From positions 45,753 through 109,752 of IMG/VR virus record IMGVR_UViG_3300032753_000007: a DNA stretch of 64,000 nt; one strand, written 5' to 3'. The position numbers and the translations under genes were made by a program. Shown one piece after another: positions 59,493 through 64,000 of the stretch. This stretch comes from a virus. Below the pieces are notes generated by a model that did no database searches, was not told where the DNA came from, and worked only from the letters and a program-made list of their open reading frames with translations. Within the stretch, counting starts at the first letter, position 1. Each line of letters opens with the position of its first letter.

Positions 59493-60974
59493 ATGGACTT
59501 ACAATTGGTATTACAAGTACCACCATTAATAGTAACTCGATTTGATAATGGCGATATAATTGAGTGGTCTGCAGGGTATTGGAATAGAGGAAGAGTTAAA
59601 GCTAAAATACAACACCATGATGATGTTGGCAATATTGTTGATCCTGATTTATTTAATGTCATTAATAATTATTTAGCAGTGCTATCTATAGATGATCGAT
59701 GCAGTATTGAGCAAGGTTATAGAGAAGCGTTTCATGCATTAAATACAGTGACTGAAATTGATAGATTAGATTCAATGTTAATGTCAGCCATTAATAAAAT
59801 CTTTTCTCCGTTTATATGGCATCACTTTGTAGAATGGTTAATTGTTTATGGTAATGTTAATTTAGAAATTGGTCGTAAAGATGCATTAAATGAAAAACAA
59901 TCATTAGAACGTACTTACTTTACAAAAGACTACGCTGAGCTTGTAGCATTTAGTGTAATGTTAAAATTAATTATGCCTATTTGGGGTAATTATGAACGCA
60001 TTGTAAAAACAACATTAAATTCAGACCATATGCTAATTCATGGTGTAGAATTAATTCAATGCGATACAGTTGTAAATTGTCCTGCTTATATTAAGTTATG
60101 TCAGCATATTAATAATTATATTACCGCTGAATTACAATTAAGTGGGTTTAGTATTATGGGCGGCATTGGATATGAGGAAATGCCTGAGTTTTTATTAGCA
60201 ATGGTGTTGTGGAAAAAAGTTATTATATTTGATCCACGATCACATGAGCATTCTATTGTTAGTGATGTACATAATTTGTTATTTGATAAGTGTAAGCGCT
60301 TAGTCATTACGGGCCCTGCACAAAAAATGGCAACTAATGTAAAGGGCGAAGATGTGCCAGTTACAGATATGTTTAAAACACAACAGAAAATAGCGCCTGG
60401 CATCATAGTAATGATTGAACACTTTATTGAAGAACATGCATTAATGGCCTTCATGCCAATTACAGAAAGCATGTTTAATGAAGTTAATCGTTGTACGCCA
60501 CCCGTTATTCCAATGAATGAGTTATCTGGATTTGTATTATCATTGTTGTTTGGTAACTCAATTGGTATAAGAACTAAAGAATTGATTACTATAAAATCAA
60601 TTATTCTATTAACTCAAGTAGGCGTATTAAAATTAAAAGCATTAGGGTATCCTACATTAGCCGCTATGCTTATTGGCATTGCTATACCTAAAGATACAAC
60701 ACAACATATATTTTCTGATAATCAGTACATTGCTCGTTTATCAGAGAGTCAAATAAAAGCGATTAACGCGCTTTATAGTGATAGCCACATTGCAGGTAGA
60801 GATAATCCTGCAATTAAAATGTTTGATATTATTGCTAAAGAGTTATCAGTGTATAATTGGAGTCATTATACCATAATAGATAACGAAGTTTACGAAGAAG
60901 ATATTGAGTTGTTAAATTTAATGATTGAATTAGCTAACTTATTACTATACACCTATACCACAGAGGAAAAATAA
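59493..60974 (+). CDS. Unknown large protein (493 aa)
   Basis: 493 residues, AGGAG ribosome site. Helical, Ile/Leu-rich, with a GFSIMGGIGYEEMPEFLLAM segment and a helix-rich C-terminal half; no motif I can assign. First gene of a three-gene run with short spacing. An AT-rich segment at 59430-59470 (AAATAATT, then ATACATTATATAT) loosely resembles the promoter repeats. Confidence 0.65.
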   Translation: MDLQLVLQVPPLIVTRFDNGDIIEWSAGYWNRGRVKAKIQHHDDVGNIVDPDLFNVINNYLAVLSIDDRCSIEQGYREAFHALNTVTEIDRLDSMLMSAINKIFSPFIWHHFVEWLIVYGNVNLEIGRKDALNEKQSLERTYFTKDYAELVAFSVMLKLIMPIWGNYERIVKTTLNSDHMLIHGVELIQCDTVVNCPAYIKLCQHINNYITAELQLSGFSIMGGIGYEEMPEFLLAMVLWKKVIIFDPRSHEHSIVSDVHNLLFDKCKRLVITGPAQKMATNVKGEDVPVTDMFKTQQKIAPGIIVMIEHFIEEHALMAFMPITESMFNEVNRCTPPVIPMNELSGFVLSLLFGNSIGIRTKELITIKSIILLTQVGVLKLKALGYPTLAAMLIGIAIPKDTTQHIFSDNQYIARLSESQIKAINALYSDSHIAGRDNPAIKMFDIIAKELSVYNWSHYTIIDNEVYEEDIELLNLMIELANLLLYTYTTEEK

Positions 60975-60976
60975 CA

Positions 60977-62599
60977 ATGAGTGAACAACAAACTGAAGGA
61001 CAAGCGTACATTGATAGTTCTTTTTTAGAACCTAAATCAGTTGTTAGAAGAGCAATGCTCATTCTCATGCCACCTCAACATGAGCAGTATTTACGGCCTT
61101 ATATGTCTGGTAATTCAGCTGAAGGTTTAGACTTAGTACTTGAAGCTACAAATGGTGGTGCAAATTTATCATCTGCTGTATTTTCTAACATTGCATCTAA
61201 AGTACTAACGCCTACATGGGAGCCTAGAGCAGAATTGAAAATTCCAAATACCATGCGTAATTTACGATATGCATTCTATATTGAAATAGAAACAATGTCC
61301 GTGTATGGTCGTGAAGTAGAAATTATTAAAGGCTTTACTAATTATGATGGTGTTAGTCAAGGCGGTCATTTAGATCCTAACATGTGGTTTTATATAAACC
61401 ATAGACAATTAGTATCTCTAGAAAAGTTTAATTCGCCTCGTATAGAGCCAGCTACCATGCGTCATGATAACATGGTATTATCTAATATTGGTGGAATTGA
61501 TAATGGCGTAGTAATGCGGCCTGAAGATATTATTTATCATCAGCAATACAATCCAATGCAAACTGTTGGTTATGGTAAAGTTATTGAAGTACGTACTAAA
61601 CTCGATGGTGTTGCTAAATATGCACAACATACGCACCATATGCCAGCTGAATATTTAAGCAATATATTAAATGCTTATGTAACTGCAGTTGATCCAAATA
61701 AAGCAAGTACGCAAGATGAGTTAAAACGACAAAGTGTTGATTACTATAGCGATGCATATGCTACATTAAAAACATCAAACTTAGATAGGAGTAATTTTTA
61801 TCTAACGATGTCTAATGGCAGTGCTTTACAAAGCCATTGTTTTAATCTAGATCAGTTTAGTAAAGCATTTAACGTAGATGATAGTATTTGGGAAATTATA
61901 CAGCCCTCTAAAAAGTTACAGTATTCATTAATTGACCATACATCTACGTGGAAATCAGCATCAGTTGAAACTAATGTAGCATTTTCATTAACACATATGG
62001 TGCCTGCATTAATGGCTAAAGTGTTAATTGATAGTTTACATTTTAGTATTAATAACCTAAACTTTACAGGTGAACCCGATATTGGCATTTGGTCATTTAT
62101 GCGACATGCCACTAATAAAGCAGTTAATGAAATACAATTAGCTGATTACATTAAAGGCAGAATTAATATTGATTTAGTACGTGGCTTATTAATGCAAAAA
62201 GCATATACGTATAACATTACTGTTAAATGCGATACAATGACGAATATCAATATCGAAATGTCGTTAGATGGAAATCCAAAAGAAATTTATAATTCGCCTT
62301 TATTCTGTTCATCAAAATACAGTCCAATGATTGGTACTGATGAGCATGATTTACAATTACTCTCCAGTAGCATTGATACATTAGCAGAAAATATAATTAA
62401 TCAGCGGTATGGCTATCATACACCAATGCCTAATGAAAGATTTGATGCACCAGAGTGGTCTGGATTTGAAGCAGGTCATTTAGATAGTCTCTATCCTCGC
62501 AATGACGAGCTAGTATGTGAACAACCCTTTTCATTTATTCAACAGCATCCAAAGCCACGGGCATTAATGGATGAGCTATCTAGCTATAGACCTTTATAA
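60977..62599 (+). CDS. Unknown virion-like protein (540 aa)
   Basis: 540 residues, AGAGGAAA before the ATG, 2 nt after the previous stop. Soluble mixed alpha/beta protein starting with a short polar tail; contains IKGFTNYDGVSQGGHLDPNM and THHMPAEYLSNILNAYVTA. Style is that of phiKZ-like structural proteins; no enzyme signature. Codons are fairly C-rich, suggesting good expression. Confidence 0.65.
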   Translation: MSEQQTEGQAYIDSSFLEPKSVVRRAMLILMPPQHEQYLRPYMSGNSAEGLDLVLEATNGGANLSSAVFSNIASKVLTPTWEPRAELKIPNTMRNLRYAFYIEIETMSVYGREVEIIKGFTNYDGVSQGGHLDPNMWFYINHRQLVSLEKFNSPRIEPATMRHDNMVLSNIGGIDNGVVMRPEDIIYHQQYNPMQTVGYGKVIEVRTKLDGVAKYAQHTHHMPAEYLSNILNAYVTAVDPNKASTQDELKRQSVDYYSDAYATLKTSNLDRSNFYLTMSNGSALQSHCFNLDQFSKAFNVDDSIWEIIQPSKKLQYSLIDHTSTWKSASVETNVAFSLTHMVPALMAKVLIDSLHFSINNLNFTGEPDIGIWSFMRHATNKAVNEIQLADYIKGRINIDLVRGLLMQKAYTYNITVKCDTMTNINIEMSLDGNPKEIYNSPLFCSSKYSPMIGTDEHDLQLLSSSIDTLAENIINQRYGYHTPMPNERFDAPEWSGFEAGHLDSLYPRNDELVCEQPFSFIQQHPKPRALMDELSSYRPL

Positions 62600-62608
62600 G
62601 GAACACTA

Positions 62609-63997
62609 ATGCATACCCATGTTACTAATACTAATATAACATTATTAGATTTCTATAAAGAAATCTTACAAACATTAGATTATATTATTAAAGATGATTA
62701 CATCTTTAGTCAGTATGATGATAAAACACCAGCACAGTTAAAAGTAAATGGTGAAATAAGACCATTAGTATTGCCAACACGCAATATTATAAAAACAGGT
62801 GATTGGACTACGCTCTATGCATTTCATCCAGGCTCAGAATCGCCTTATGCAGGTCAAAGTGAAATCATTAGTTTCTTAGCAATGGCATTTAGTGTTAAAT
62901 TATATAATAGCGTTCAGCAGTTAGTATCTGCTATTATTGAATTAGGTATGGATGAATCTAAACTAGGTACATTATCATTGCCACAAAAAAAGCTATTGAG
63001 TCAATTTAGTTTTGATAAAACGACTTATAAACTAGCCATTAGTATTATTAAAAACAATACAGGGTGTTCAGGTGCAGCGCCATTAATAACCACTCGTTTT
63101 GAACGAGGTGGTGTAATTGATGATGAGCAATATGCTAGAATTTGTATTATCGTACCACATGTATTAAATGGTACTGATAAGATCTGTGGCGTAACACCTA
63201 GCTCAATCAAAAGTAAAGATAATATACTGGCATTATATAAAGCCATATTACCACCTAAATTAAAAGTAGGCAGCAACAATACCGCTATTCCTTATTTTGC
63301 AGCGTTACTTACGATGATGAAAGAAACATTTGATCATCTAAATGAATTAGTTGAAACATTAGGCAATCATTCGCCTATCCATACAACCAGTACAGAATGG
63401 TTTGCGTACATTAAAAATGTACCTAAATTAGTAAAAGCTGAATTACCCCAGCAATTTATTGGCAATATTGGAAAGCCATTACAAAAGAAAGATAATGATG
63501 ATGATAAAAAAGAACCTATTAATACACAGCGCTTAGTAGCGCCTATTGTGGGTAGTTCACCTACACCACCAAATCATCAAGTACCTCCAATGATGCAACA
63601 GCAACCTCAGCCTGTAAATCAAATACAGCCACTCATGCAGCAAGTAGCAGCTGTACCTAATGATAATATTAGTCCTGCTAAACGCGCATTAATGGCAAAA
63701 CAAGGTCAGTTTGGTTATCCGCCTCCACCACCACCAAACTATGGTGATTATCCAAATCAATATATGCAAAACAATCAGTATATGCAGCCAAATCCTATGC
63801 AAATGAATCAGCTGCCGCCTGCTATGCAACATATTTATGGTGGTGCAAGTATGTCACCACCCATGCAACAAACGAACCCATACCTACAACCAGGGTATGA
63901 CCAATACGGCAATCCAATTAACTACTCTAATCAAACTAATATTAATACTCTAAATGGGTTTAATATGCAAAAGTTTGGTAAAACAATAATACGGTAA
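62609..63997 (+). CDS. Unknown protein with Pro/Gln/Met-rich C-terminal tail (462 aa)
   Basis: 462 residues, AAGGA ribosome site. The first 300 residues are a folded helical domain; from about residue 300 the chain becomes Pro/Gln/Met/Asn-rich and disordered (for example QVPPMMQQQPQPVNQIQPLM and YGGASMSPPMQQ). Such prion-like tails can drive self-association or condensation. Third gene of the run; the stop lies 3 nt from the end of the window. Function unknown. Confidence 0.65.
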   Translation: MHTHVTNTNITLLDFYKEILQTLDYIIKDDYIFSQYDDKTPAQLKVNGEIRPLVLPTRNIIKTGDWTTLYAFHPGSESPYAGQSEIISFLAMAFSVKLYNSVQQLVSAIIELGMDESKLGTLSLPQKKLLSQFSFDKTTYKLAISIIKNNTGCSGAAPLITTRFERGGVIDDEQYARICIIVPHVLNGTDKICGVTPSSIKSKDNILALYKAILPPKLKVGSNNTAIPYFAALLTMMKETFDHLNELVETLGNHSPIHTTSTEWFAYIKNVPKLVKAELPQQFIGNIGKPLQKKDNDDDKKEPINTQRLVAPIVGSSPTPPNHQVPPMMQQQPQPVNQIQPLMQQVAAVPNDNISPAKRALMAKQGQFGYPPPPPPNYGDYPNQYMQNNQYMQPNPMQMNQLPPAMQHIYGGASMSPPMQQTNPYLQPGYDQYGNPINYSNQTNINTLNGFNMQKFGKTIIR

Positions 63998-64000
63998 ATA

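Noticed and set aside
1-64000. tRNA genes, rRNA, CRISPR arrays, insertion sequences or integrase
   Set aside because: I looked for cloverleaf-like segments, regularly spaced repeats and transposase or recombinase motifs and saw none; the inverted repeats are single hairpins between genes.

Overview
The window is a piece of a large tailed-phage genome, very AT-rich (roughly one third GC by eye), and I read it as a phiKZ-like jumbo phage of the nucleus-forming (chimallivirus) type. The direct evidence is a coincidence of hallmarks: a PhuZ-type tubulin/FtsZ homologue (41413-42414), two different RNA polymerase beta-prime N-terminal subunits, each with its own NADYDGD active site (11454-13550 and 53252-54790), a full-length RNA polymerase beta subunit (13810-17760), a phiKZ-type prohead protease (21270-22034), a divergent large terminase (35589-37739), contractile tail sheath and tube (26113-29845), and a 2157-residue tail protein with a peptidoglycan hydrolase domain (4955-11428). 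The host is not identifiable; a Gram-negative host is inferred from the lytic domain and from an encoded signal-peptide protein that looks like an outer-membrane barrel.

Layout. 1-20.1 kb: virion module. A Ser/Thr/Asn-rich structural protein is cut by the left edge; two leftward structural genes (2756-11428) diverge across only 25 bp from the virion RNA polymerase operon (beta-prime, a small Cys-rich protein, beta, then three smaller genes), which ends in a strong terminator. The order giant hydrolase / beta-prime / beta / two proteins / protease matches the gp181-gp175 region of phiKZ as I remember it. 20.2-26 kb: mixed region with the prohead protease, small genes that follow short AT-rich promoter-like repeats, a DarG-type macrodomain gene, a probable exported barrel protein and several very short or broken reading frames. 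26-38.2 kb: tail tube and sheath leftward, then rightward tail genes ending in the terminase. 38.2-47.6 kb: two coupled micro-membrane proteins, two leftward genes, PhuZ, and a gene with motifs B and C of a family B DNA polymerase. 47.6-51 kb: small accessory genes and a roughly 500-bp non-coding stretch with four perfect hairpins and a C-poor repeat tract. 51-64 kb: the best candidate for the nuclear shell protein chimallin (51192-53183), the second (non-virion) beta-prime N-terminal subunit, an SbcD/Mre11-like nuclease, an SSB-like candidate and several large unknown proteins.

How it fits together. In phiKZ-like phages the virion polymerase is injected and transcribes early genes; the phage nucleus (chimallin shell, centred by PhuZ filaments) shelters replication; the non-virion polymerase transcribes late genes. 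This window carries parts of all three systems plus packaging, head maturation and tail genes. Transcription units nearly all end in long perfect hairpins. A 35-nt repeat with core ATATTATTACTATGC precedes non-structural genes and is probably an early promoter. The most unusual items are a GNAT acetyltransferase-like domain fused to the virion beta-prime fragment, an orphan DarG-like macrodomain (possible anti-DarT function), a duplicated 95-nt leader with two conserved hairpins in front of two small genes, a start-stop minimal ORF plus hairpin in the leader of the chimallin candidate, and tail sheath insertions made of common phage tail repeat modules.
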